Shown here in pieces: positions 1-8,430 of a stretch of DNA of 64,000 nt. Origin of the DNA: Marinobacter salicampi (GTDB lineage: Bacteria > Pseudomonadota > Gammaproteobacteria > Pseudomonadales > Oleiphilaceae); assembly GCF_011074795.1 (NCBI RefSeq), contig NZ_JAAMPF010000008.1, forward strand, positions 154,777 through 218,776. Reading direction: 5' to 3'. The position numbers and the translations under genes were made by a program. The notes under the pieces are model-generated. The model ran no database searches. It worked only from the letters and a program-made list of their open reading frames with translations, and had not been told where the DNA came from. Every line of letters begins with the position of its first letter. Position 1 is the first letter of the stretch.

Positions 1-199
1 AGGGGTTGGGCACAAGCGCCCGAAGCCTGGGGTTTTGGGGTAACGAGGCGGGTCTTGACAGGTTGCTAGGCATGGGTGTCTCTCGGTTCTGTTAGGAGGG
101 CAGAGTCAGGGCATCTCCATTCAGTTTAGCGGGATCGCACTCGGAGGCGTTGGCTATATTGACCGTGACAGTGGGCGCTAGGGTAAGAGTATCGCTGGG
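1..199. other. Left edge, no firm gene
   Basis: No convincing gene lies here. On the minus strand an ATG at 71-73 opens a frame of 24 codons that is still open at the window edge (begins MPSNLSRPAS), but it has only a weak GAG upstream as a ribosome site and nothing recognisable in it. It could be the start of a gene running off the left end. The plus frames are interrupted by stops at once. Confidence 0.3.
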
Positions 200-1945
200 C
201 TATTGCAGATCCAAATCCACAAAAACCGGGTCGTGGTCCGACGAACGCCAGGGGCCAGGCTTGTCTTCAGTCGCTGCAAAGGGCCCCTGGTAACCCAGAC
301 TCGGGGGTTCGTCAGCGTTGATAGTCCAGACCTGGGCTGCTTTCGCTCTGGCTTTGAGTCTGTCGTCCGCCAATATGTAGTCAAGCGTTCCGGCCCGGCC
401 CTTGTAGCGAAAGCTGCGGGTCTTATAGCCGTGATAGTGTCGGACCAGATCAGTAAAACCGGCCTCCGCCAGAATCTCCATGGGCCGTTCCCGGGCGTAA
501 CTGTTGAAATCGCCGGTAAGCAGCATCCCGGCCAGATGCTCCGGCGACCCAAGGCTGTCCAGCCAGGCAGTCAACTCGGTCGCAGCTTCAGCCCGAGCCT
601 TGGCGAAACAGCCCTGGCCGTCATTTTGGTCCAGGTTGTCGCCCCGGGCATGTCGGCAGCCCTTGGATTTCAGGTGCACAGCGATTACACGAATTCGTGT
701 GTCCCTGTCTTTCAACCTGAAGGTCTGACTGATGGCCGGCCGACCTTTTCCAGACTGTGGCTGAACCCGCGCCTGGCCCTCTGGCGCTACAATCCGGCTT
801 TGGTAGAGTATGCCAACCCGGATGGCGTCGGTGCCAGGGGCCTGCTGTGTTGACGCGTAGTGCCAGCCGTCGCCCAGGGCCTCGGTTAACGTAGCGAGAG
901 CACTGTCTGTGCCATAACCGTCGTTTTCTACCTCCATAACGGTCAGCACGTCAGGCGCCAGGCCCCGCACCGTGGCGACCAGCTGGTCAGTCTGTGCCCG
1001 AAGCCGGCCCTCACTGTCAGCGCCACGACTGGCCAGGAAGCCTTCGCCCTCACCGTTGCCGTTGAAGTAGTTGCCCAGGTTCAGCGTCACTACCCGGAAA
1101 TTGCTTCCTGGTGCTTTTTCCGGTGGCTGGGGCCGTGGATTCTCAGAAGTAAATTCGGGGGTAGTCGTGGGCTGAAGGCGCCAGGCACCGAAGCGAAAGT
1201 CCAGTACCCCGTTCAGGCCGGCGACTGTGTCGCCAGCACGGAGGGTATGGTGGTAACTGAGGCCTGGTGGAGGATAGGCGACCGGTCGCGGGTCGCGACG
1301 GCTGTGGCCATCATCCAGCACCAGGCGTTGTTGCAGCTGGATATTGAAAAGCCGTGCTGCAACCGGGCCAGGAGGCATCAACTGAGTCGGGACCCATTGC
1401 ATGGTTTCGGCCAACGTCAGCTCGCCATAGCGGGCCAGATGGTAGGTATCGATGACCGTCAAGGGCTTCGTGAAGATCACTCGCATGTTTTCAAGGTACT
1501 CCGGAACTACACCATTGGGCCAGGGGGCGGGAATTGTAACCGCTTCTGGTAATGGGGCCGGGCCACAATCCGAAATGTGGGTAACTTGGGTAAGTTCGGT
1601 GAGCCCGTGGAACTCCCGGACCTCTCCGGAAACCCGCACTCTGTGACTGGTCTTGCCGATGTCGGAATCAGTGAATACGAACAGGGCTTCAGATGTGGTC
1701 GGGTCGGTATCGGCAAGAGCATCCGCCTGCTGAATATAAACACCACGCCAGCCGCCGGAGTGGCGGGCATCGTGGGTGACTATACCTTCGACCGTAACCT
1801 TTTCGCCCGCCATGGGCGAGCGGTCACCGCTGCCCTGGACAAGGGCGATGGCTGTCGCCGGAACGCCACACTCGGCCGCCAGCAAGGGCGGGCCGAACGC
1901 GGACAACAGCACCAGTAAAGCAGAACTGACAGGCGGATACTTCAA
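200..1945 (-). CDS. Secreted ExeM/NucH-like endonuclease/exonuclease/phosphatase
   Basis: Predicted extracellular or periplasmic nuclease of the endonuclease/exonuclease/phosphatase fold, likely degrading external DNA. The first ~23 residues form a signal peptide ending in LLAAE. An OB-fold-like segment follows (about residues 30-130), and the catalytic domain starts near residue 283 (RVVTLNLGNYFNG). It contains metal and catalytic motifs GDFN (478-481) and SDHDP (569-573), the usual pair in this superfamily. The only start that fits the signal peptide is a TTG at 1945, because a stop lies just upstream in frame. It begins 15 bases after the stop of the WYL regulator on the same strand, so the two are probably cotranscribed. 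The family is clear; the exact substrate is inferred. Confidence 0.88.
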   Translation of the reverse strand: MKYPPVSSALLVLLSAFGPPLLAAECGVPATAIALVQGSGDRSPMAGEKVTVEGIVTHDARHSGGWRGVYIQQADALADTDPTTSEALFVFTDSDIGKTSHRVRVSGEVREFHGLTELTQVTHISDCGPAPLPEAVTIPAPWPNGVVPEYLENMRVIFTKPLTVIDTYHLARYGELTLAETMQWVPTQLMPPGPVAARLFNIQLQQRLVLDDGHSRRDPRPVAYPPPGLSYHHTLRAGDTVAGLNGVLDFRFGAWRLQPTTTPEFTSENPRPQPPEKAPGSNFRVVTLNLGNYFNGNGEGEGFLASRGADSEGRLRAQTDQLVATVRGLAPDVLTVMEVENDGYGTDSALATLTEALGDGWHYASTQQAPGTDAIRVGILYQSRIVAPEGQARVQPQSGKGRPAISQTFRLKDRDTRIRVIAVHLKSKGCRHARGDNLDQNDGQGCFAKARAEAATELTAWLDSLGSPEHLAGMLLTGDFNSYARERPMEILAEAGFTDLVRHYHGYKTRSFRYKGRAGTLDYILADDRLKARAKAAQVWTINADEPPSLGYQGPFAATEDKPGPWRSSDHDPVFVDLDLQ

Positions 1946-1960
1946 GACGGCCCCGGAATA

Positions 1961-2866
1961 TCAGCAGGTCTCGGCTACTTTTTCACGGTTCTTCTTGCGG
2001 GAGGCGAACCAGGGCGCCAGGGCTTCCGGGTTGGCGACTTCCACTTGCTGGATCAGGGGGTCCGGGTCCTTTGTATTGGGGCGGATGCCAACCATGGATA
2101 GTACATAGCGGACCAGCGCTGCACGAGTATCCAGCCTAAGCCTCTGGTTGGTCATGTTGTAGTCATTGGCAATAATCGCCTGCTGCTCGGCAGAAAGCCG
2201 GCGGTCAGGACGCAACTCAATGGTCACCTTGCGATTCCAGTCCTCGTCCTGATGAACGGTATGGCGGCTACGTTCAGGCAGAATCTGTGGTGTGCCACGG
2301 AAGCGGCTAAGCACGAAGTCCCGGTACTGATTGTGCTGTTCACACCAGCCCCTCACATGCCAGCGCTGGTCACTGTAGACCAGGGTATGGGGTTCAATGG
2401 TGCGGCGCACGCCGCGGGGCTCACTGAGGGAAAAATACTCAGCCTGTACGCGTCGCCCCTGGCGAGTGGCGGCAACCACGGCCCGCACCACAGCCGGCTC
2501 GGCCAGGCGCTTGGGAATCGTTATCACGGTGCTGTTTGGAAGGCCTATGTCCAGAGATTCGAAGGTCTGGCTCAGGGCGTCGTTCCGAGCCAGCAGGTCA
2601 AGGTATTCATCGGAGTGGCCCTGGGTCACTACCGGCCGGAAGTTTGAAGATGGTACATAGCCCTTGAGATGACGGTCATACTCCAGGTTGTCAGGCGCGA
2701 CTTCACGCAGATAGGTATTGATGTCCTTGGACGCCTGTTGCCGCCCAATGCCGAACCCATGGCAGATATGATTGGTGGTCAGCCTGCCTTCCCACAGAGC
2801 GATGATTTCAATCAGACGGTAGCGTAATAATAAGTCCCAGCGGATGGGCCATTCCGTTTTCTTCAT
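1961..2866 (-). CDS. WYL-domain transcriptional regulator
   Basis: A 301-residue DNA-binding regulator. The N-terminal ~75 residues look like a winged helix, a WYL domain spans about residues 120-210 (RRVQAEYFSLSEPRG through RWHVRGWCEQHNQYRDFVLSRF), and a WCX-like C-terminal part follows. This layout matches the BrxR/CapW-like group, which often represses linked genes and responds to a ligand through WYL. Here no defence genes are adjacent; the downstream partner is the secreted nuclease 15 bases away. An inverted repeat lies 33 bases upstream of the ATG and could be an autoregulatory operator. Regulation of the nuclease is inference. Confidence 0.85.
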   Translation of the reverse strand: MKKTEWPIRWDLLLRYRLIEIIALWEGRLTTNHICHGFGIGRQQASKDINTYLREVAPDNLEYDRHLKGYVPSSNFRPVVTQGHSDEYLDLLARNDALSQTFESLDIGLPNSTVITIPKRLAEPAVVRAVVAATRQGRRVQAEYFSLSEPRGVRRTIEPHTLVYSDQRWHVRGWCEQHNQYRDFVLSRFRGTPQILPERSRHTVHQDEDWNRKVTIELRPDRRLSAEQQAIIANDYNMTNQRLRLDTRAALVRYVLSMVGIRPNTKDPDPLIQQVEVANPEALAPWFASRKKNREKVAETC

Positions 2867-3201
2867 AACGATGGGCTCTTTGTTATGGCTGACTAAAAAC
2901 TGACCAATCCCTGATCAGTCTTCTCATATTATCAGCTTTGGAACCGGTGAGTGTGTTACAGGGCATTAATGTAAAAGATTGTAAAATAACTTATTTAGCC
3001 CATGCTGTGAGCGGCTTCTAGCGGGTTGCGGCAAATGCGTAATGGCATTGAAGTCGAGTGACTGGTTTAATGGCTGATTGGCAACAACGCATTAATAAGC
3101 CTGCTATTGTTTAGTAAGGTCCTATAATTCAATCTAGCCTTTTGAAACCCTTGCCACCCTGAACATCCGGAGTCAGAGGTGCAGCTTTTGGAGACTGCCG
3201 G
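2867..3201. other. Divergent intergenic region
   Basis: This 335-base gap separates the WYL gene from the MFS gene. It holds the inverted repeat and -10 described for the WYL promoter, an AT-rich stretch around 2965-3000, and a perfect TATAAT at 3123-3128 on the plus strand, 74 bases before the MFS start but without a good -35. No open frame with a ribosome site was seen. Confidence 0.4.
2899..2919 (-). promoter_or_regulatory. Candidate operator of the WYL regulator
   Basis: Inverted repeat ACTGA-N11-TCAGT, including TGATCA, lies 33-53 bases upstream of the WYL gene. On the minus strand a -10-like GATAAT (2928-2933) sits just before it, so the repeat would cover the start of the transcript, a usual place for a repressor. 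No good -35 was found. The arms are short and could occur by chance. Confidence 0.3.
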
Positions 3202-4482
3202 ATGACCCGCATGGTGGCTTCCCTGTCGGCATTGATTTTCAGCATTATTCTGCTGGTGAGCGGTAATGCCTTCCTGATGACCCTCCTGGGTATCCGTCTG
3301 AGCATTGAGCAGGTCGACCCGGCGACCATTGGCTGGGTGCTGGTTTGCTATTCCATCGGCTTTGTTGCAGGCACCCTGTTTGTCAATCGGGTGATTGGCC
3401 GGGTCGGTCATATCCGCGCGTTCACTGCCTTCGCTGCTCTGGCCGCTGTCGCCGCTCTTCTGCACCCGTTGGCGGTCTCAATGGTATTTTGGGCTGCGCT
3501 CCGGGTTGTGTCAGGTTTCAGCATGGCCGGCGTATTTGTGGTCATAGAAAGCTGGTTCAGCAGCCGGGCCACCAACAGCAACCGGGGGGCTCTGTTCGCC
3601 ATCTACCAGATGGTTTTCTTCCTGTCGGCTGCTGGCGGGCAGTTGGTTGTCAATCTTGGGGATCCGGCCAGTTTCATGCCTTTTACCCTGGCTGCCATTC
3701 TGGTCACCCTGGCCATCATTCCGCTTTCCCTTACCCGCATGGAAGCGCCGCCCATTGAAAAGATTGACAGGATGTCTGTCTTTACACTTTGGCGCGAGTC
3801 CTCCACTGGCGTTGTGGGTGCCCTCATCTGTGGCGTACTGATTGGCTCGTTCTATGCTCTCGGTCCGGTGTACGCCACCCTGGTGGGCATGGACGTGGCC
3901 GCGACCTCGGTGTTCATGGCCAGCGCCATTATTGCCGCCATGCTTCTGGCCTGGCCCCTCGGACGCTTGTGCGACCGTTTTGATCGCCGACGGGTGATGT
4001 TCTGGATTGCCCTCGGGGGCGCCGGTGCCGGCATCGGGGCGGCGCTTCTGCAACCGGACCAGTTCTGGCTTCTGTTATTGGCGGTTGGGCTTTTCACCGG
4101 TTTGTCCGCGACTGTCTACCCCGTCGCTGTGGCGATTACCAACGACCGCATGGAGCACCACAGAATTGTCGCGGCCAGCGCGACACTGCTGCTGAGCTAC
4201 GGCATTGGCAGCATTATCGGGCCTGTGGTCATGGCTGAACTGGTGAGCTATACCGGACCCAGGGGTCTTTTCTTGGGCAATGCCGCGTTCTTGCTGTTGC
4301 TTGCCGGATCCACCTGGCACCGCATCCGTACCACCTACGACATCCCGGTGGAAGAGCAGGAGCAATTTGTCGGCACCATGCCCCAGGCTTCACCGGTACT
4401 GGCTGAAATTGATCCCCGGAACGAGGAATTCCATGCCCCGGATGAGCCTGATGTGTCCGAAGGGTTCAAGAAAGCCGGTTAG
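3202..4482 (+). CDS. MFS transporter (YcaD-like)
   Basis: A 426-residue major facilitator transporter with about 12 hydrophobic segments and a hydrophilic C-terminal tail of ~40 residues. The N-terminus (SALIFSIILLVSGNAFLMTLLGIRLS) and the early GFVAGTLFVNRVIGRVGH motif resemble the YcaD group of inner-membrane permeases, whose substrates are mostly unknown. The GRLCDRFDRRRVMF loop between segments 8 and 9 is the MFS-type loop. The ATG at 3202 has GGAG about 8 bases upstream; a second ATG at 3211 is possible. It stands alone, divergent from the WYL gene. Confidence 0.85.
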   Translation: MTRMVASLSALIFSIILLVSGNAFLMTLLGIRLSIEQVDPATIGWVLVCYSIGFVAGTLFVNRVIGRVGHIRAFTAFAALAAVAALLHPLAVSMVFWAALRVVSGFSMAGVFVVIESWFSSRATNSNRGALFAIYQMVFFLSAAGGQLVVNLGDPASFMPFTLAAILVTLAIIPLSLTRMEAPPIEKIDRMSVFTLWRESSTGVVGALICGVLIGSFYALGPVYATLVGMDVAATSVFMASAIIAAMLLAWPLGRLCDRFDRRRVMFWIALGGAGAGIGAALLQPDQFWLLLLAVGLFTGLSATVYPVAVAITNDRMEHHRIVAASATLLLSYGIGSIIGPVVMAELVSYTGPRGLFLGNAAFLLLLAGSTWHRIRTTYDIPVEEQEQFVGTMPQASPVLAEIDPRNEEFHAPDEPDVSEGFKKAG

Positions 4483-4621
4483 TCAATTCATCAAGTCTGG
4501 ACGGGCGTGTTTCCGGCCCGGTGTTTGCGAACTCTGCCGTGCAGGATGTATCTTTTTTAATAGCAACAATTAGCTTACTAGTAGTAGGTTAGTTCCCGTT
4601 ATTCGTTGATCGAGGTTTAGA

Positions 4622-5062
4622 ATGGAGCAAGGTGCGGTAAGAGATCAGTTCCCGTTCGCCGTAGCGCGGGTCACCCGTCGCTGGCGCAAGCTGCTTGATG
4701 AGCGGCTCAAGGATCTGGGGGTGACCCAGGCCCGTTGGACAACCATGTTCTACCTGCAGCGTGGCGGCGAGGGTCTTACCCAGCGTGAGCTGGCGAGCCT
4801 GATGGCGATAGAGAATCCAACTCTGGTAAGGCTACTCGACAGTCTCGAAGAGCAGGGGCTTATCGAGAGGCGCCTGTGCCAGAAGGACCGGCGGGCACGC
4901 CGGCTTCATCTGACTTCGTCGGGCGAGGCCTTTATGAACGAGCTGAATGCCCGGGCCGCTGCCCTGCGAGAGGAGATGCTCAAGGGTGTGGCCGAAGAGG
5001 ACATCGGGATCGCAGTAGGTGTCTTTAACCAAATCATGGTGAATGGCGACCGCCTGAAGTAA
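4622..5062 (+). CDS. MarR/SlyA-family transcriptional regulator
   Basis: A 146-residue winged-helix repressor. The recognition region (TQRELASLMAIENPTLVRLLDSLEEQGLIERRLCQKDRRARRL, about residues 60-100) is the MarR signature with the DRR wing. It lies 30 bases upstream of a DHA2 exporter on the same strand, the classic arrangement in which the regulator controls the pump in response to a toxic compound. The start has GAGG six bases upstream. An 8-base palindrome TACTAGTA at 4576-4583, 39 bases before the start, is a possible but unproven operator. Confidence 0.9.
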   Translation: MEQGAVRDQFPFAVARVTRRWRKLLDERLKDLGVTQARWTTMFYLQRGGEGLTQRELASLMAIENPTLVRLLDSLEEQGLIERRLCQKDRRARRLHLTSSGEAFMNELNARAAALREEMLKGVAEEDIGIAVGVFNQIMVNGDRLK

Positions 5063-5092
5063 ACCAACGGTTGTTCACCGCCGGGAGCGCTC

Positions 5093-6484
5093 TTGTCCAG
5101 ACATTCCCTTGAGGCCCTGCGAAGCCGGTATGGCTCACGCTGGCGATGGCTGGCTGTGGCCACCGTCATGCTGGGGACCATGGCCACGGTGCTCAGTGCG
5201 ACCATCGTCAATGTGGCGCTGCCGGACATCATGGCCGAGTTCGGGATCAGACAGGGCCAGGCCCACTGGCTTGCGACCGGCTTCATAGCGGCTATGACCA
5301 TCACCATGCTGACAACGGGCTGGCTGCTTGACCACTTTGGCTTGCGCAAGACCCTCGCTACCGCCATGGCACTGTTCAGCGTCATTTCGGTCGCTGGTGG
5401 CTTCAGCCAGTCCCCCGAGATGCTGATTGTGGCGCGTATCGGCCAGGGCGCCGTAGCCGGACTTATGCAGCCGATGGCCATGTACCTGGTGTTCCGGATT
5501 TTCCCCAGGGAACGTCGTGGTCAGGCCATGGGCATCTATGGCATGGGAGTGATCCTGGCACCCGCCCTGGGGCCGGTGCTGGGCGGCGTGCTGGTGGACC
5601 AGCTGGACTGGCGCTTTGTAATGTTTGCGCCGGCGCCAGTGACCCTGCTCGGCGTTTTCATGGTCTGGAAGTTCCTGCCGCGTCCTGTCGCGCCTCTGCT
5701 CCGCTACCCGTTCGACCTGAGCGGGTTTACCCTCCTTGCCATTACGGTCATCTTTAGCCTGGATGCCCTTAACCGCTTGCAGTTGCCCGACGATAACGGC
5801 CTGAGGATCGCTGTCGGCGGCGCCGTCGCGCTTCTCGCGCTGGTGCTGTTTGTCATCCGTGAGCGCCGCGCCAGGCACCCCCTGCTCAAGGTAAGCCTGT
5901 TGCGACGCCGCAGCTTCCTGTTCGCAAATATCGGTGCGATCGCCTTGGGGCTGGCGCTGTTTGGCTCAACGTATCTGATTCCCCTGTTTGTCCAGACCGC
6001 CCTTGGCTTCACGGCCACCGAGGCAGGGCTGCTGATGTTGCCTGCGGGCATCGCTCTGGGGATCATTTTCCCCCTCGCGGGACGCATGGCGGACACACAC
6101 AGCCCCCGTCTGCTGATAACCGCCGGTATGGGTCTGTTTGCCAGTTCCGCGGTGCTCTTTGCCCTGTCTGACCTGGCGCTTGGGTTTGCCTGGCTTGCCC
6201 TCTGGGCCGTCATTGGTCGGGTGGGCCTCGGGTTCATGCTGCCCGCTCTTTCCACCGGCGCCCTGAATCCCCTTGAGTCCCATGAGTTGGGCCATGGCTC
6301 CAGTACCATCAATTTCACTCGCCAGCTGGGAGGTGCCTACGGTATCAACCTGGTGGCTCTGACCCTCGAGTATGGCGATCACGCCAATGGTCTGCCCACC
6401 ATCGACGCCTTCCATACCGCCTGGTGGCTGGTGGCCGGTTTCGTGCTTCTGGCCGTGTGGCCGGTGTGGCGCATGAGGGATTAA
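5093..6484 (+). CDS. DHA2-family drug:H+ exporter (EmrB/QacA-like)
   Basis: A 463-residue inner-membrane exporter with about 14 hydrophobic segments. Family motifs include NVALPDIMAEFGI near the first segment, WLATGFIAAMTITMLTTGWLLDHFGLRK (motif A region) and GPVLGGVLVDQLDWRFVM (motif C region). The likely start is TTG at 5093, with GGGAG eight bases upstream. It follows the MarR gene by 30 bases, so it is probably controlled by it. No EmrA-type membrane-fusion partner is adjacent, so it may act alone or with a distant partner. Confidence 0.9.
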   Translation: MSRHSLEALRSRYGSRWRWLAVATVMLGTMATVLSATIVNVALPDIMAEFGIRQGQAHWLATGFIAAMTITMLTTGWLLDHFGLRKTLATAMALFSVISVAGGFSQSPEMLIVARIGQGAVAGLMQPMAMYLVFRIFPRERRGQAMGIYGMGVILAPALGPVLGGVLVDQLDWRFVMFAPAPVTLLGVFMVWKFLPRPVAPLLRYPFDLSGFTLLAITVIFSLDALNRLQLPDDNGLRIAVGGAVALLALVLFVIRERRARHPLLKVSLLRRRSFLFANIGAIALGLALFGSTYLIPLFVQTALGFTATEAGLLMLPAGIALGIIFPLAGRMADTHSPRLLITAGMGLFASSAVLFALSDLALGFAWLALWAVIGRVGLGFMLPALSTGALNPLESHELGHGSSTINFTRQLGGAYGINLVALTLEYGDHANGLPTIDAFHTAWWLVAGFVLLAVWPVWRMRD

Positions 6485-6522
6485 TTGCGTTCGGAGGAAC
6501 CATTATTTAACATGTGCTCCCT

Positions 6523-6642
6523 CTTCAGGGGAGTAGTCGCCGCAAGCTGACAGATCGGCTTCGGGTAATGGTCAACACACTCGGGACTCAATCCCGTGGT
6601 CATTACGTCCTGTGCATAGGCAGGAACTGACAAGACCTGAGG
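6523..6642 (+). ncRNA. yybP-ykoY manganese riboswitch
   Basis: The region carries both conserved segments of the yybP-ykoY family: GGGGAGTAG (6528-6536) and AAGACCT (6632-6638). The closing P1 helix pairs CTTCAGG (6523-6529) with CCTGAGG (6636-6642). Inside, GTAATG pairs with CATTAC around a GTCAACACACTCGGGA segment, and CGGGA/TCCCG forms a hairpin. The class senses Mn2+ and commonly precedes Mn exporters and GDT1-type transporters, which is what follows here. No covariance search was run, but both sequence and pairing fit. Confidence 0.85.
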
Positions 6643-6657
6643 CAGTGCCATTCCCGC

Positions 6658-6696
6658 GGGCGGAGGATGGGCTGCCTCTCGTCTGGACATCCGCCC
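6658..6696 (+). promoter_or_regulatory. Probable expression-platform hairpin of the riboswitch
   Basis: GGGCGGAGGATG (6658-6669) can pair with CATCCGCCC (6688-6696) with a two-base bulge. The helix lies between the riboswitch aptamer and the ATG at 6709, and hides a GGAGG. It could control ribosome access, with Mn2+ binding changing the balance of folds. The mechanism is inference; there is no T-tract, so it does not look like a terminator. Confidence 0.5.
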
Positions 6697-6708
6697 CGAG
6701 CTCTATTT

Positions 6709-7281
6709 ATGGACGCCTTTCTGACATCGACTTTTGCCGTACTTGTGGCGGAAATCGGCGATAAAACCCAGCTTCTGTCTCTCTTTCTCGTCAGCCGGTT
6801 TGCTCACCGGGCCCCCATTGTCATGGGTATACTGGTTGCCACCCTGCTTAACCACGGTTTATCAGCGCTGCTGGGCGCCTGGGTTGCGGACTGGCTGCCT
6901 GAGCGCTGGCTGCCATGGCTGGTGGCCGGGAGTTTTATTGCCATCGCCTTGTGGCTCCTGGTGCCTGACAAAGACGACAGTGAGGACTCAGGGTTACTAC
7001 GGCTAGGCGCCTTTACTGCTACCACGATACTGTTCTTTATTGCTGAAGTGGGCGACAAAACCCAGATTGCCACCGTTGTGCTTGCGGCCCGCTACGAGGA
7101 GGCCACCTTTTGGGTGATTGCGGGCTCGACCATTGGTATGCTGGCAGCCAATATCCCGGTAATAATGGCGGGTAAATGGCTTATGGACAGGCTACCATTG
7201 AATACCGCAAGACTGGCGGCCAGCGGGCTGTTTCTGGTGCTGGCGGTGGCGACCCTGTGGGCCGCCCTCTCAGGTTCGTAG
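6709..7281 (+). CDS. TMEM165/GDT1-family cation transporter
   Basis: A 190-residue inner-membrane protein with about six hydrophobic segments and two copies of the family signature ExGDKT: EIGDKT at 15-20 and EVGDKT at 113-118. These form the metal site of the GDT1/MneA family, which moves Mn2+ and Ca2+. The ATG at 6709 is chosen because family members begin with a short MxAF segment right before the first helix; an in-frame ATG at 6667 lies inside the upstream hairpin. The Mn2+ riboswitch in its leader supports a role in Mn efflux. Confidence 0.92.
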   Translation: MDAFLTSTFAVLVAEIGDKTQLLSLFLVSRFAHRAPIVMGILVATLLNHGLSALLGAWVADWLPERWLPWLVAGSFIAIALWLLVPDKDDSEDSGLLRLGAFTATTILFFIAEVGDKTQIATVVLAARYEEATFWVIAGSTIGMLAANIPVIMAGKWLMDRLPLNTARLAASGLFLVLAVATLWAALSGS

Positions 7282-7300
7282 GTTGTTTGGAAAATTGATT

Positions 7301-8404
7301 ATGTGGTCTATGGGTAAAAACGCTGAATACCGGTTTCCGCTTGTGATGGCCTTCATGCTGGTAACTTTTTCCGGCCAGGCTGAGGAGGCTCCCCAGGCAT
7401 CTGGTGGCCAGCAGCTTGCTGACAAGGTGCCAACTGCCAAGCAAGTGAACGTACCGCGCGTGCCTACCTGGTCAGTACAGGGCGACCTGGTAGGCGAGTT
7501 GTCGGTGATGACCACCAAATATGAAGACACCTTTGCCGGTCTGGGCAACAGCCTCAGCATAGGTTATCTGGAACTGGTTAAAGCCAACCCCGGCGTAGAT
7601 CCCTGGCTGCCCGGGGAAGGTACCCAGATCACTGTGCCCCGTCGTTACGTACTCCCTGAGTCCAGACGTGAGGGAATTGTTATCAATCTGGCGGAGTACC
7701 GGCTCTACTTTTTCAGTAAGGGGACTGTCCAGGTTTACCCAGTAGGTGTTGGTACCGAGGAAAACCCTTCGCCGGTTACCGATGCCAAGGTGACCATGCG
7801 GCTTGAATCCCCGGCCTGGTATCCTCCGAAGACGGTTCGGGAAGAATACGACGCTCGCAACGAATATCTGCCCCGGATGATTCCCCCGGGACCAGACAAT
7901 CCCCTTGGTGCCCACGCCATGGTGCTCAGTGAGCAGGGCTATCTGATCCACGGCACGAACAAGCAGTTTGGCGTAGGCATGCAGGTCAGCCACGGCTGTT
8001 TTCGTATGTACAATGAAGATATCGAGCGCTTCATGTACTCCGTTGACAACGGCACGCCTGTCCAGGTGATCAACCAGCCGGTGAAGATTGGTATGAGCGG
8101 ACGCGAGGTCTGGCTTGAAGTTCACCGGCCACACGAGGACTATAAAGACGAGGTCAAGGAACGCCTGTGGCGTGAAGTCAGCCGGGTGATGGCGGAGTTC
8201 CAGCAGCAGGTCCCCGGGGTCGAGTTCCAGCGGCGCGCCATAGAACTCGCGGTCGAGCAGGCCGACGGTTTGCCCCGGATGGTTGGGGAACGTCTGACCC
8301 AGGTGGCAAGTGAACCGGCAGAAAATAATCTGCAGCCCGATAAAACCGCGGGTACTGAGCCTGAAGCCGATCTTATGGAACAACCGACCCGGCTAATTTT
8401 CTGA
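7301..8404 (+). CDS. L,D-transpeptidase with LysM-like domain (ErfK/YbiS family)
   Basis: Periplasmic enzyme of the YkuD fold that forms 3-3 peptidoglycan cross-links or attaches lipoproteins to peptidoglycan. The N-terminal ~30 residues are a signal peptide (MAFMLVTFSGQA). A LysM-like segment (YLELVKANPGVDPWLPGEGT and ITVPRRYVLP) comes next. The catalytic motif HGT followed by SHGCFRM includes the active Cys. A ~100-residue C-terminal extension follows. ATG 7301 is preferred over an in-frame TTG at 7283, but no strong ribosome site is visible. It may be cotranscribed with the GDT1 gene, which ends 19 bases upstream. Confidence 0.9.
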   Translation: MWSMGKNAEYRFPLVMAFMLVTFSGQAEEAPQASGGQQLADKVPTAKQVNVPRVPTWSVQGDLVGELSVMTTKYEDTFAGLGNSLSIGYLELVKANPGVDPWLPGEGTQITVPRRYVLPESRREGIVINLAEYRLYFFSKGTVQVYPVGVGTEENPSPVTDAKVTMRLESPAWYPPKTVREEYDARNEYLPRMIPPGPDNPLGAHAMVLSEQGYLIHGTNKQFGVGMQVSHGCFRMYNEDIERFMYSVDNGTPVQVINQPVKIGMSGREVWLEVHRPHEDYKDEVKERLWREVSRVMAEFQQQVPGVEFQRRAIELAVEQADGLPRMVGERLTQVASEPAENNLQPDKTAGTEPEADLMEQPTRLIF

Positions 8405-8430
8405 ACCAGTCACAGCAGGAGCAATGTGGG

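Noticed and set aside
3408..4365. Several minus-strand frames inside the MFS gene
   Set aside because: They are antisense shadows of a GC-rich coding region without start signals or domains.
4576..4583. Palindrome TACTAGTA as a MarR operator
   Set aside because: Only eight bases with unmatched flanks; too short to list as a site.
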